A stretch of DNA of 64,000 bases from Devosia pacifica (GTDB lineage Bacteria > Pseudomonadota > Alphaproteobacteria > Rhizobiales > Devosiaceae), in assembly GCF_014652635.1 (NCBI RefSeq), contig NZ_BMZE01000002.1:849562-913561 (forward strand). Direction: 5' to 3'. Below, one piece after another: positions 8,160-15,577 of this stretch. The translations under genes were made by a program, and so were the position numbers. A model generated the notes under the pieces. It saw only the letters and a program-made list of their open reading frames with translations, was not told the origin of the DNA and searched no databases. How positions within the stretch are numbered: the first letter of the stretch is position 1; the number at the start of each line of letters is the position of its first letter.

Positions 8160-9448
8160 TACGGTTCGGGAAGCCCGTATCGCTGCCGCAAGGTGTCGGC
8201 GTGGGGCGGTGGGTTTCCGAGATGCGGAATCACGAACTCACTAAAGCTTGCGAGGTCAGCCGGCATTACCGGGCACATGACGTTGAAGCCGTCTGCCGCA
8301 CCCTCCGCCACCCAGTGCTTCATCGTGGCGGCGATCTCCGAACCCGTTCCGATGGCGAGCAGGTGCCCGCGACCGATGGCGAGGCGCAGAGACAATTGCC
8401 GTATGGTCAGGCCCTCGCGGCGGGCAATGCCGACGAGAACCGCGACACGGCTCTGGCTTGACTGGTTCGGCGGGCCGGACCCGACGCTTTCAGGCAGAGG
8501 TTGATCGGGGTCGAACTGCGTCAGATCCGTGCCGAGAAACTCCGACAGCTTTGCCATGACGTGCTCAGGCACGGCAAATCCGTTGAGCTCGGCCAGACGC
8601 TCTTCCGCCATCGTGCGCGTTTCCGCTGCAATCGGGACGATGCCGGGCATGACCAGCACCGCGCCCGGGTCTCGCCCTGCACTTGTGACCCGGCTCTTGA
8701 TATCGGCGTAGAACGCTCTTGCCTCACCGATCTCGGATTGCACGGTGAAGATGATGTCCGCGTAGCGGGCAGCGAAGGCACGCCCGGCTTCCGAAGAACC
8801 AGCTTGCGCAAGGATCGGTCGCCCCTGCGGTGGGCGCGCAACGTTAAGCGGCCCGGCTGTCGAGACGAACTCTCCCTTGTGTTCGACGCGGTGCACCTTC
8901 TTTGGATCGAGATAGCGACCCGTTGCCTTGTCGCCGATACGTGCACCGGCCTCCCAGGAGCGCCAAAGCTTCAGCGCTGCGTCGAGCACGTCTTCGGCGC
9001 GGGCGTAGCGTGCGGAATGCTCCGGCATGGCGTCGAGGCCGAAATTGTGCGCCTCGAGCGGGTTCGATGAGGTGACGATGTTCCAGCCGGCGCGGCCATT
9101 GCTCAGATGATCGAGCGAGGCGAAGCGCCGGGCGAGATGGAAGGGATGATCGAAGCTGGTGGAGGCAGTGCCGATCAATCCGATGCGCGTTGTCTGCGCT
9201 GCAAGCGCCGAAAGCACGACCAGCGGATCGAGCGCATCCGACAGATGCCGCTCCGCTTCCTGCTGCAAAGCCAGGACATCACCGAGAAACAGCGCGTCGA
9301 ACCCGGCAGCCTCCGCCCGCTGGGCTATATCCACCCAGTAATTGAGGCTGGTGATGGCGAACGGGTCGCTTTCCGGCAGCCGCCATCCGGCCTCGTGGCT
9401 TCCGAGGCCGAAAATGACGGCATTGAGCGGCATGCGCCGTTGGCTCAT
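8159..9448 (-). CDS. LLM-class FMN-dependent monooxygenase (NtaA/SnaA/DszA type)
   Basis: This 429-residue protein belongs to the bacterial luciferase-like superfamily, NtaA/SnaA/DszA branch. Diagnostic segments are WxxDIAQRAEAAGFDALFLGD, the HLSNGRAGWNIVTSS block and the late RPILAQAGSSEAG segment. Family members use FMNH2 from a separate reductase and O2 to oxidise small organic substrates. It is the last gene of an operon whose leader is a TPP riboswitch and whose other genes form a thiamine-precursor importer; its start overlaps the binding-protein stop by 4 bases (ATGA). The substrate is therefore probably thiamine-related, but this is inference. No flavin reductase is adjacent. Confidence 0.85.
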   Translation of the reverse strand: MSQRRMPLNAVIFGLGSHEAGWRLPESDPFAITSLNYWVDIAQRAEAAGFDALFLGDVLALQQEAERHLSDALDPLVVLSALAAQTTRIGLIGTASTSFDHPFHLARRFASLDHLSNGRAGWNIVTSSNPLEAHNFGLDAMPEHSARYARAEDVLDAALKLWRSWEAGARIGDKATGRYLDPKKVHRVEHKGEFVSTAGPLNVARPPQGRPILAQAGSSEAGRAFAARYADIIFTVQSEIGEARAFYADIKSRVTSAGRDPGAVLVMPGIVPIAAETRTMAEERLAELNGFAVPEHVMAKLSEFLGTDLTQFDPDQPLPESVGSGPPNQSSQSRVAVLVGIARREGLTIRQLSLRLAIGRGHLLAIGTGSEIAATMKHWVAEGAADGFNVMCPVMPADLASFSEFVIPHLGNPPPHADTLRQRYGLPEP

Positions 9449-10467
9449 AGCGCCGGCTCAATGAAGCGGTTGGTGTAGAACCGGGAGAAGTCCGGCGCGT
9501 CTTCGGCCACGTCGCCATCGGCGTCACGCAGGATGCCGTTTTCGAACAGGAACGTGCCCATGCGCTGCATCTTTTCGGGATCGATCAGCCCGATAGTGCC
9601 GTCTTCCCCCTTCAAGTAGTCGCCCTCGATCAGCGCCTGCATCGAAGCTCTGACGAGTTCGGGATTGGTGAGCGCGTCGGGGTTTTCTTCAACAAGGATC
9701 TCGGCGGCTTCTTCGGGATGGGCGACGGCATAGGCGTAGCCTTCATAAGTTGCCTCGATGAAGGATGCGGCAAGCTCTTCATTGGCATCGAGATAGGCGC
9801 TGCTCGAGCCGATGAAATTGGTGTGTTGGTCGGGCACACCGTAATCGGCATAGCGGAAGGCGGATTGCGCCGTTCCCTCGAGCTCGGCCTGAACGCCCTC
9901 CCAGGTCGACACCTCGAGGGTAAAATCGACGGCACCGTTGGCGAGGGCCTGATAGGCCGAGGTGCCGAGGGTGACCGTCTCGAAATTGCCTTCGCCGCCA
10001 TCGGCCTCGATGATGGTTTCGATCAGCGCCGTCTCCCAGGCACTGCCGAAGCCGCCATAGGTCATGCCGTCGAGATCGGACGGGGTTGTGATATCCGCGC
10101 GATCGGCGGAATAGACCAGTCGACCGGTATCGGACTGAACGATCGCATAGGTGGCGACGAGGTCCGCGCCGGCCGTGCCCTGTGTGAACAGACTGATCGA
10201 GCCGAGAACGCCGAAATCTGCGACGCCGTTTGCGACCAGCGTTCCTGCCGAGGTGTCGGTATAGGGCAGGATTTCGACGTCGAGCCCGTGCGCGTCGTAA
10301 AAGCCTTTGTTCTGGGCGACGAACAGGCCGACATGGTTGGTGTTGGGCGTCCAGTCGAGTGCGACGGTTACCGTCGCGGCTTGCTGTGCGAACGCCGGTG
10401 CGGCGTGCAGTGCGAAGGTGGCTGCCGCTGCGGCAAGCCATTTGCGGGTGTGGAACAGATCAGTCAT
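9445..10467 (-). CDS. ABC transporter substrate-binding protein, NMT1/THI5-like (ThiY type)
   Basis: This is a periplasmic binding protein of the NMT1/THI5-like family, about 340 residues with a signal peptide ending near AFAQQ. The segment LDWTPNTNHVGLF is typical of ThiY-like proteins that bind hydroxymethylpyrimidine (HMP) or its N-formyl-amino derivative. I placed the start at the ATG at 10467, which has an AGGAGA sequence upstream and yields a proper signal peptide; the frame is open further upstream inside the ATPase gene. It overlaps the ATPase gene by 8 bases and the monooxygenase gene by 4. The exact ligand cannot be told from the sequence. Confidence 0.85.
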   Translation of the reverse strand: MTDLFHTRKWLAAAAATFALHAAPAFAQQAATVTVALDWTPNTNHVGLFVAQNKGFYDAHGLDVEILPYTDTSAGTLVANGVADFGVLGSISLFTQGTAGADLVATYAIVQSDTGRLVYSADRADITTPSDLDGMTYGGFGSAWETALIETIIEADGGEGNFETVTLGTSAYQALANGAVDFTLEVSTWEGVQAELEGTAQSAFRYADYGVPDQHTNFIGSSSAYLDANEELAASFIEATYEGYAYAVAHPEEAAEILVEENPDALTNPELVRASMQALIEGDYLKGEDGTIGLIDPEKMQRMGTFLFENGILRDADGDVAEDAPDFSRFYTNRFIEPAL

Positions 10468-11215
10468 CTGGGTTCTCCTTGAGGCTGAACAGTGTTTCGA
10501 GAAGCGCCTGCTCGCATCGCGCAATGGCGTCGGACGCCGCTCGCGGATGATCGAGCGGAATATCGAGTTGCCGCACGACGCGGGCCGGGCGGCTGGACAG
10601 CACGTAGACACGGTCCGACAGCAGGGCGGCCTCGCGCACGTCGTGGGTGATCAGCAGCACCGTCCAGCGGTGACGCGCCCACATGCCGGCCAGCCAGCGC
10701 TGCATCTTCATGCGGGTCAGCGCATCGAGGGCGCCGAACGGCTCATCGAGCAGCAGCATGTCGCGTTGCTGCACGACGGTGCGCAGGAGCGCCGCGCGCT
10801 GTCGCATGCCGCCTGAGAGTTGTGCCGGATAGTGTTGTTCGAAGCCTTCAAGACCGAATTCGGCGAACAGTGGCAGCACCTTCTGGCGTGCTTCGCCGCG
10901 TGACAGCCCCGCGACTTCGAGCCCGAGCGTGGTGTTGTCGAGAATGCGTCGCCACGGCATCAGTGCATCGCGTTGCGGCATGAAGGCGAAGTGGCGGTTG
11001 CTTGGGTCGAGCGGTGCGCCATCGAAGCTGATCTGTCCGCCATCGCTGCCGAATGCGCCGGTCAGCAGCTTGAGAATGGTCGACTTGCCCGAGCCGGACG
11101 GACCAAGAATGCTGACAAAGGCGCCTTTTGGCACATCGAGCGAAATGTCATCGAGGACGGCAACATTGCCGAAGCGCTTGCTGACGTGCTGCAGCTCGAG
11201 GCGCATAGGGCTCAT
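10460..11215 (-). CDS. ABC transporter ATP-binding protein (ThiZ type)
   Basis: This 251-residue nucleotide-binding subunit powers the importer encoded by the flanking genes. Walker A (GPSGSGKST) lies at residues 38-46, the signature LSGGMRQR at 133-140 and Walker B MLLLDEP at 153-159. The sequence is of the SsuB/TauB/ThiZ group. Overlaps of 4 bases with the permease gene upstream and 8 bases with the binding-protein gene downstream indicate tight coupling within the TPP-riboswitch operon. Confidence 0.9.
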   Translation of the reverse strand: MSPMRLELQHVSKRFGNVAVLDDISLDVPKGAFVSILGPSGSGKSTILKLLTGAFGSDGGQISFDGAPLDPSNRHFAFMPQRDALMPWRRILDNTTLGLEVAGLSRGEARQKVLPLFAEFGLEGFEQHYPAQLSGGMRQRAALLRTVVQQRDMLLLDEPFGALDALTRMKMQRWLAGMWARHRWTVLLITHDVREAALLSDRVYVLSSRPARVVRQLDIPLDHPRAASDAIARCEQALLETLFSLKENPDD

Positions 11216-12012
11216 GGCTTGGCCCGCTTTTCAAGGCGCGCCCAGGGCATGGCGACGCGCTGCACCAGAAGCGTGCTACCGAAGAGCACAAGGGTCAGCG
11301 TGGCGCTGACAAGCACCGCTGCGAGCACCAGATCTGGCCGGAAATTGTTCTTGGCGTTGAGAATATAGATGCCGAGGCCTCTCGCCGCCCCGGCGTACTC
11401 GGCAAAGATCGCGCCGACCACGGCATAGGTGATGGCGATGCGCAGGCCCGCGAAGAAATAGGGCAAGGCCGAGGGCAGGCGTGCCATGACGAAGATGCGT
11501 CGACGCGAGGCGCGCATCGAGGCGAGGAGCGCGGTGATTTCGGGATCGGTCGATTCATAGCCCTCGATCCAGGCAACGAGCATGGGAAAGAAGGTGACGA
11601 GGGCGACAAGCAGAATTTTCGGGGCGAGCCCGAAGCCGAACCAGAGAACCACAAGCGGCGCGATGGCGACCATCGGCAGGGTCTGGCTGATGATAAAGAC
11701 CGGCAACAGCGCTCGGCGCATGACCGCGCTGAAATCGACCAGAACAGACAGAACAAAAGCGGCGGCGAGCGACAGGGAAAAGCCGAGCCCGGTGGCCGAA
11801 AGCGTTGCGAGGGCATGCGTGCCCAGCGACTCTCGGTTCTCGATTGTCTGGCTGAAAACGCGTGAGGGCGCGGGCAGGGTGGTGGGGGCCACGCCGCCGA
11901 GGCGGGCATAGGCCTCCCACGCGGCAATCAGCGCGGCAATGGCGAAGGCTGCCGGAAGGGCGGACGACAAGGCGGCTGCGCCACGGCGCAGGCCAGTGCG
12001 AGGAGCAAACAT
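11212..12012 (-). CDS. ABC transporter permease (ThiX type)
   Basis: This 266-residue integral membrane subunit of the SsuC/TauC/ThiX family has about six predicted membrane segments. An EAA-type loop appears in the second half (around RIFVMARLPSALPYFFAGLRI), where the ATPase docks. It starts 13 bases after the YkoF-like gene and overlaps the ATPase gene by 4 bases. Together with the neighbours it forms a complete importer, predicted to bring in a thiamine pyrimidine precursor. Confidence 0.9.
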   Translation of the reverse strand: MFAPRTGLRRGAAALSSALPAAFAIAALIAAWEAYARLGGVAPTTLPAPSRVFSQTIENRESLGTHALATLSATGLGFSLSLAAAFVLSVLVDFSAVMRRALLPVFIISQTLPMVAIAPLVVLWFGFGLAPKILLVALVTFFPMLVAWIEGYESTDPEITALLASMRASRRRIFVMARLPSALPYFFAGLRIAITYAVVGAIFAEYAGAARGLGIYILNAKNNFRPDLVLAAVLVSATLTLVLFGSTLLVQRVAMPWARLEKRAKP

Positions 12013-12025
12013 GAATGGCTCCGCG

Positions 12026-12631
12026 TCAGGCCAGCGACGGGCTGTTGGCAGATACCGTCAGGTCGATGGCCACATGGCCATCGGGAGCGCCGAACCGGCA
12101 AAATGACTGCTCGAGGAGCGCGAAGACCGGGCCGGCATCACCGGCGAGTTTCGTGCAGAAATGCTTCGGTGCGGCCTTCAGTCCGCTTTGCCGGCAGAGG
12201 TCGATGCACGCTTCAATCTCGTCCATGTGCTGTTGAGCACCGAGGAGGTAGAGCGAGAATTGCGCGACCGTGTGAACCGAAAGCTGTGGCGCTGCGGCGA
12301 TGGCATCGAGGGCCGCCGGGATGCGGTCTGACTTCGAAATCGTCGCATCGAGCGCTGGAGAGTGGCAACGCGGATCGTCCGGTTCGCCGGGGCAGCCGCG
12401 CGAGATCGTCGCCGACAGAACGCAATGCTTGCCGGTGGCGGCGGTGGCCGCGAACAAATCTCGCATCGCTGGAAACAACGCTTCGGGCGGCCCAACCAGA
12501 AGGGTCGAGACGTCGTCGGTCTCGACCTGCAGGCGATCCCGGTAGGGATCAAGAGCCGACAAAGCCTTGATTATTACACCGACGAAATCGTCGGTCATTG
12601 GATACAGGGAAAATTGCGCGCCGATATACAT
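12026..12631 (-). CDS. YkoF-like thiamine/HMP-binding protein
   Basis: This 201-residue protein has two internal repeats, each with an AQFSLYP or AQFSLYL strand (near residues 5 and 122). This tandem ferredoxin-like arrangement is known from Bacillus YkoF, which binds thiamine and belongs to an HMP/thiamine uptake operon. The ATG at 12631 lies 3-10 bases after the end of a TPP riboswitch, and the GAGAGGG that serves as Shine-Dalgarno sequence belongs to the riboswitch's 3' strand. It is the first gene of the operon. The protein has no signal peptide, so it acts in the cytoplasm. Confidence 0.85.
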   Translation of the reverse strand: MYIGAQFSLYPMTDDFVGVIIKALSALDPYRDRLQVETDDVSTLLVGPPEALFPAMRDLFAATAATGKHCVLSATISRGCPGEPDDPRCHSPALDATISKSDRIPAALDAIAAAPQLSVHTVAQFSLYLLGAQQHMDEIEACIDLCRQSGLKAAPKHFCTKLAGDAGPVFALLEQSFCRFGAPDGHVAIDLTVSANSPSLA

Positions 12632-12633
12632 GG

Positions 12634-12730
12634 CCCTCTCGCTCCGCTGGCATAACCCAGATCAGCTCCAGGGTCCGAAGGCTTGCACCTTCATCTCAGC
12701 CTCGGCTCTACGAGACACCCCTTTGGACAG
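12634..12730 (-). promoter_or_regulatory. TPP (thi-box) riboswitch
   Basis: Read on the minus strand, the leader contains the conserved thi-box elements in order: AGGGGTG, the pyrimidine-sensor CTGAGA, then GGAGCTGATCTGG, TTATGCCAGCGGAG and a closing purine-rich strand. These match the TPP aptamer consensus closely. The aptamer ends only a few bases before the ATG of the YkoF-like gene, and the probable Shine-Dalgarno sequence (GAGAGGG) overlaps its 3' strand. This points to control of translation start by TPP binding and not to a distant terminator. No T-run hairpin is visible between aptamer and gene. Confidence 0.95.
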
Positions 12731-12848
12731 TGCGCAGACACAAACAGATCGCGGCCGGCATTACAAGCCCGTGACACTCGGTTAACTGGCGCAACTTTTG
12801 CTTTCGCGAAGGGTTAACATGGAAACGAGTTAGCGGGAGGACACTGAA

Positions 12849-13121
12849 ATGCTTGATGAAAGGCCGATTGCGGAGGCACCGCGCGACACCAGCGTTGTCA
12901 TGTTGTGGTGTGATGACGGGATCTGGCGGAAAGCGCGTTGGCATTCGGGCGATATCTGGCTGTGCCTTGATGGCCGGACGCGGATTCGAGGCACGAGCGA
13001 GGTCGATCGCACGATCATCACGGCACCATTGTTTGCCAAGAAAACGCGTGCCGGAGAAAAACTCGCACAGGCCGGTATCCTCGCCAGCACTGCGGCGAGC
13101 CCAACATACGCTGCGAAATAA
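12849..13121 (+). CDS. Small hypothetical protein
   Basis: This 90-residue protein begins MLDERPIAEAPRDTSVVMLWCDDG and contains a Trp-rich middle (WRKARWHSGDIWLCL). I do not recognise the family. The start has a good GGGAGG sequence 9 bases upstream, and the gene is followed 15 bases later by the PRC-barrel-like gene on the same strand, so the two are probably cotranscribed. It has no signal peptide and no membrane segment. Confidence 0.65.
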   Translation: MLDERPIAEAPRDTSVVMLWCDDGIWRKARWHSGDIWLCLDGRTRIRGTSEVDRTIITAPLFAKKTRAGEKLAQAGILASTAASPTYAAK

Positions 13122-13136
13122 CCAAGGAGTTCGATC

Positions 13137-13484
13137 ATGGCCACCATACCTGTAGACGTGCGCAAAGGCATGGATGTCGTTGATAGCACTGGTGAAAAAA
13201 TCGGCGAAGTCGAGGATGTGAAATTCGGCGACGATGAGGCGGTGAGCACCGAGGGCTCACAGCAGCAAAGCGGCAACGGTCTCGTCAAGCAGTTCGTCGA
13301 TGCGATTTGGCCAGACGATATGCCGGAGGCAGAGCGCGCCCAGCTTCAGCGCGCAGGATATGTGCTTCTCGATGCCGATGGCATGATGCACCGCGACCGC
13401 TATATCCAGCCACACCAGATCGCGGGGGTCAGTGGCGACACTGTCAATCTTAGCGTCAAGCGCGACGATCTGATGCGCGCTTAA
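13137..13484 (+). CDS. PRC-barrel / DUF2171-like small protein
   Basis: This 115-residue protein starts with a PRC-barrel-like strand pattern (VRKGMDVVDSTGEKIGEVEDVKF) and ends with a second half, GYVLLDADGMMHRDRYIQPHQIAGVSGDTVNLSV, typical of DUF2171-like soluble PRC-barrel proteins. An acidic, Ser/Gln-rich linker joins the two halves. The role is unknown; such proteins are often induced by stress. AAGGAG sits 8 bases before the ATG. Its TAA overlaps the TAA of the convergent methyltransferase gene in the shared TTAA at 13481-13484. Confidence 0.7.
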   Translation: MATIPVDVRKGMDVVDSTGEKIGEVEDVKFGDDEAVSTEGSQQQSGNGLVKQFVDAIWPDDMPEAERAQLQRAGYVLLDADGMMHRDRYIQPHQIAGVSGDTVNLSVKRDDLMRA

Positions 13485-14443
13485 GCGTTACTGTCGCTGT
13501 CATACCGCCGGCGTCGCATCCAGAAACCGCCACCATGGGTCTCCGCGCCCAGCAAGGCCTCGCTTGACCAAAGCGGGGCCAATTTCTTGTGCAGATCGGG
13601 TTGCTGCGAAGCCCAGTGCGCGGGCAACACTATGTCATCGCCGCCACCGAGGAGAAACGCTGCGAGCAGATATTGCTCATTGTAGAAGCGGTCGAGCCAT
13701 TGCTCGGGATAATCCTCCGGCAAGCAGATATCGTGAAGTCCGTAGAGCGTGCCCGGCGGTAATGCCGGCAGGATTTCGAGAAAGAACACAGTAACATCCG
13801 AGTTCTGGAAGGCCCGGTGGCTACTGTCGAGAAAGACGATGTCTTCGGGCCCCACACCTTGCCAGAAACCGGGATCGAAGTCCTCGAGACCGGTTAGGTG
13901 CAATTCGGTGCACAAGGCTTCGACATCGGCGCGCGGCTGCGGATCGATGGCGATGATTTCGGTATCGAGGCCGAGATCAGAAATCGCGCGCGCCGCAAAA
14001 CGCGTTGAGTAGCCGGAACCGATCTCGACATAGCGCCGTGGCCGTTTATTGGCGATGAGGCTGTAAAGTGTCGCGGCATCGAAGGCCGGAAACCAGTTAT
14101 TGCGCCAGCAGGGGCCGGTATCCGCCTCAAGCGGGATTCGCCGCAGGGCCTCGACATGGCCCAGAATACCCTCGATTACATCGGCAATCGCGGGCCGTGC
14201 CGCATCGAACCGGCGCAGCAATTCTCGACCGCCTGACGTTTCCGGGAGCGGACGTGGCTTGGGGCGATAGGGATAGTCTGTCCGGATCAGCCGGTTCGCT
14301 GACAACTCGCTGTGAATGGCGCCAATCTCAGCGTCCCTTGCCGCAATCACGTCGGCCAGGGTCCGGGTTTCGGCGGCGAGAGCATTGCGCTGCGCGATGA
14401 GCCTTGAAATGTACGGGAGGCGTCGTGCAATGGCTTTCAGCAT
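13481..14443 (-). CDS. Class I SAM-dependent methyltransferase (Methyltransf_24-like)
   Basis: This protein of about 320 residues has a short coiled N-terminus (RLIAQRNALAAETRTLADVIAARDAEI) and a C-terminal Rossmann methyltransferase domain. Motif I is YVEIGSGYSTRFAAR, followed by EIIAIDPQPR and the DIVFLDSSH segment typical of methyltransferase family 24. The ATG at 14443 was chosen because GGAGGAG lies just upstream. The coiled coil hints at a cell-surface glycan or glycosyltransferase-type context, but no such genes are near. The substrate is unknown. Confidence 0.75.
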   Translation of the reverse strand: MLKAIARRLPYISRLIAQRNALAAETRTLADVIAARDAEIGAIHSELSANRLIRTDYPYRPKPRPLPETSGGRELLRRFDAARPAIADVIEGILGHVEALRRIPLEADTGPCWRNNWFPAFDAATLYSLIANKRPRRYVEIGSGYSTRFAARAISDLGLDTEIIAIDPQPRADVEALCTELHLTGLEDFDPGFWQGVGPEDIVFLDSSHRAFQNSDVTVFFLEILPALPPGTLYGLHDICLPEDYPEQWLDRFYNEQYLLAAFLLGGGDDIVLPAHWASQQPDLHKKLAPLWSSEALLGAETHGGGFWMRRRRYDSDSNA

Positions 14444-14577
14444 GGGTTCTCCTCCGTCCCCAGCAATCACATCAACGGTCTTGTCAAAGGATCTCAAGCC
14501 TTTGACAGAGCGGCCTTTCTCACGTTGTATAGATCGACGACCGGTCCCCCGCCGGCCGGGTCTTTCGCGGAGCCGAC

Positions 14578-15222
14578 ATGACCATACCCGGAATTCTCGC
14601 TATCGTCCTCGCAATTGTCAGCGCGGCGGGCGTGTCTGCTTTCCTGTCCTGGCGCCTGCCGATGGCGCCGCTTTCATCGGCAGTAATTGCAGCAGGGACG
14701 GTGGCCGGGCTGGTGCTCGGCATCGCGGGCATGAGCCTTTTTGCGTTTATCGTTGTTGTTGCCGGACTTGCGGCGGCTGGCGCCGGGGTTCTTTACGACC
14801 GTGCTGTCTTGAAGGGCTGGCAGCTCGTTCTGGCGGATGCGGCGATTACCGCGATCGCGATCGTCGCGGCGGTGCGCATGGCGCCGACCGCGCTCGATCT
14901 CGCCGCGCCCTTATTGCTTGAAACGCTGATCGGGGCGCTGGCCATCGGGGTCTGCGGGCTCGGGCTTCGGCGTGCCGACCGCTTACCCGGCTACTCAGCC
15001 TCGATCGCGGCGTGCGTTGCAGCAGTCGCGACGTTCCTCGCGCTATGGCTCGATGCTGAAAACTATCTGGCGATCTGGTGGCTGGCGGCATTCGGGGCCG
15101 CGCTCGCCGGTCTTGCCATCATCACCAGAGCCCGCGCTGCTCAGTTCGGCGCAGCCGGAACAAGTTTTATCGCTGTCGAGGCCGGTCTGCTGATCCTGGC
15201 GCTGCTCGAGCACCTGGGCTGA
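14578..15222 (+). CDS. Hypothetical multi-pass membrane protein
   Basis: This 214-residue, very hydrophobic protein has about seven predicted membrane segments made almost only of Ala, Val, Ile, Leu and Gly, with short Arg/Asp loops (for example ARMAP, RRADRLPGYS, RARAAQFG). I do not recognise a family. The gene ends 2 bases before the stop of a convergent small membrane protein gene at 15225. It has no clear operon partner. Confidence 0.65.
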   Translation: MTIPGILAIVLAIVSAAGVSAFLSWRLPMAPLSSAVIAAGTVAGLVLGIAGMSLFAFIVVVAGLAAAGAGVLYDRAVLKGWQLVLADAAITAIAIVAAVRMAPTALDLAAPLLLETLIGALAIGVCGLGLRRADRLPGYSASIAACVAAVATFLALWLDAENYLAIWWLAAFGAALAGLAIITRARAAQFGAAGTSFIAVEAGLLILALLEHLG

Positions 15223-15224
15223 TA

Positions 15225-15362
15225 TCAGGCCGAGGCGAGCATCAATCCGGCAATCGACACGATGAGAATGGCGCCGGCACTCGATGCGGTCAGCATGATG
15301 AGGCTCTGGCGGCGCGCCGAGCGCACTGCCCGGGTCAGTTCCAGCATATCGGTGTCGCTCAT
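15225..15362 (-). CDS. Predicted 45-residue single-span membrane protein
   Basis: This short ORF starts at ATG 15362 with GAGG 9 bases upstream and encodes MSDTDMLELTRAVRSARRQ followed by a hydrophobic segment of about 22 residues ending in LMLASA. The polar, Arg-containing N-terminus and a single membrane span to the C-terminus are the layout of bacterial membrane microproteins. It is convergent with and 2 bases from the multi-pass membrane protein gene. I know of no family for it. Coding status rests on the ribosome binding site, hydrophobic pattern and clean start-to-stop fit. Confidence 0.5.
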   Translation of the reverse strand: MSDTDMLELTRAVRSARRQSLIMLTASSAGAILIVSIAGLMLASA

Positions 15363-15577
15363 ATCGCGGTCCTCGCTCTTGTGACGCACACATGCGCGTC
15401 AATCGCTGGACCGCCGCCCTTTTCGGCCTGTTCTGACCCAGTTCAGACACTCTAGCGCCAGCAGCCGAAATCCCCGAGCGCGTCTCGAAAACGCAGTTAA
15501 ATTTCATCAAATGCGGTCGATCTGCTTCTTGTATGGTAGATATTGCCGACGCCTGCGGATCATGCCACAAGGGTCTC

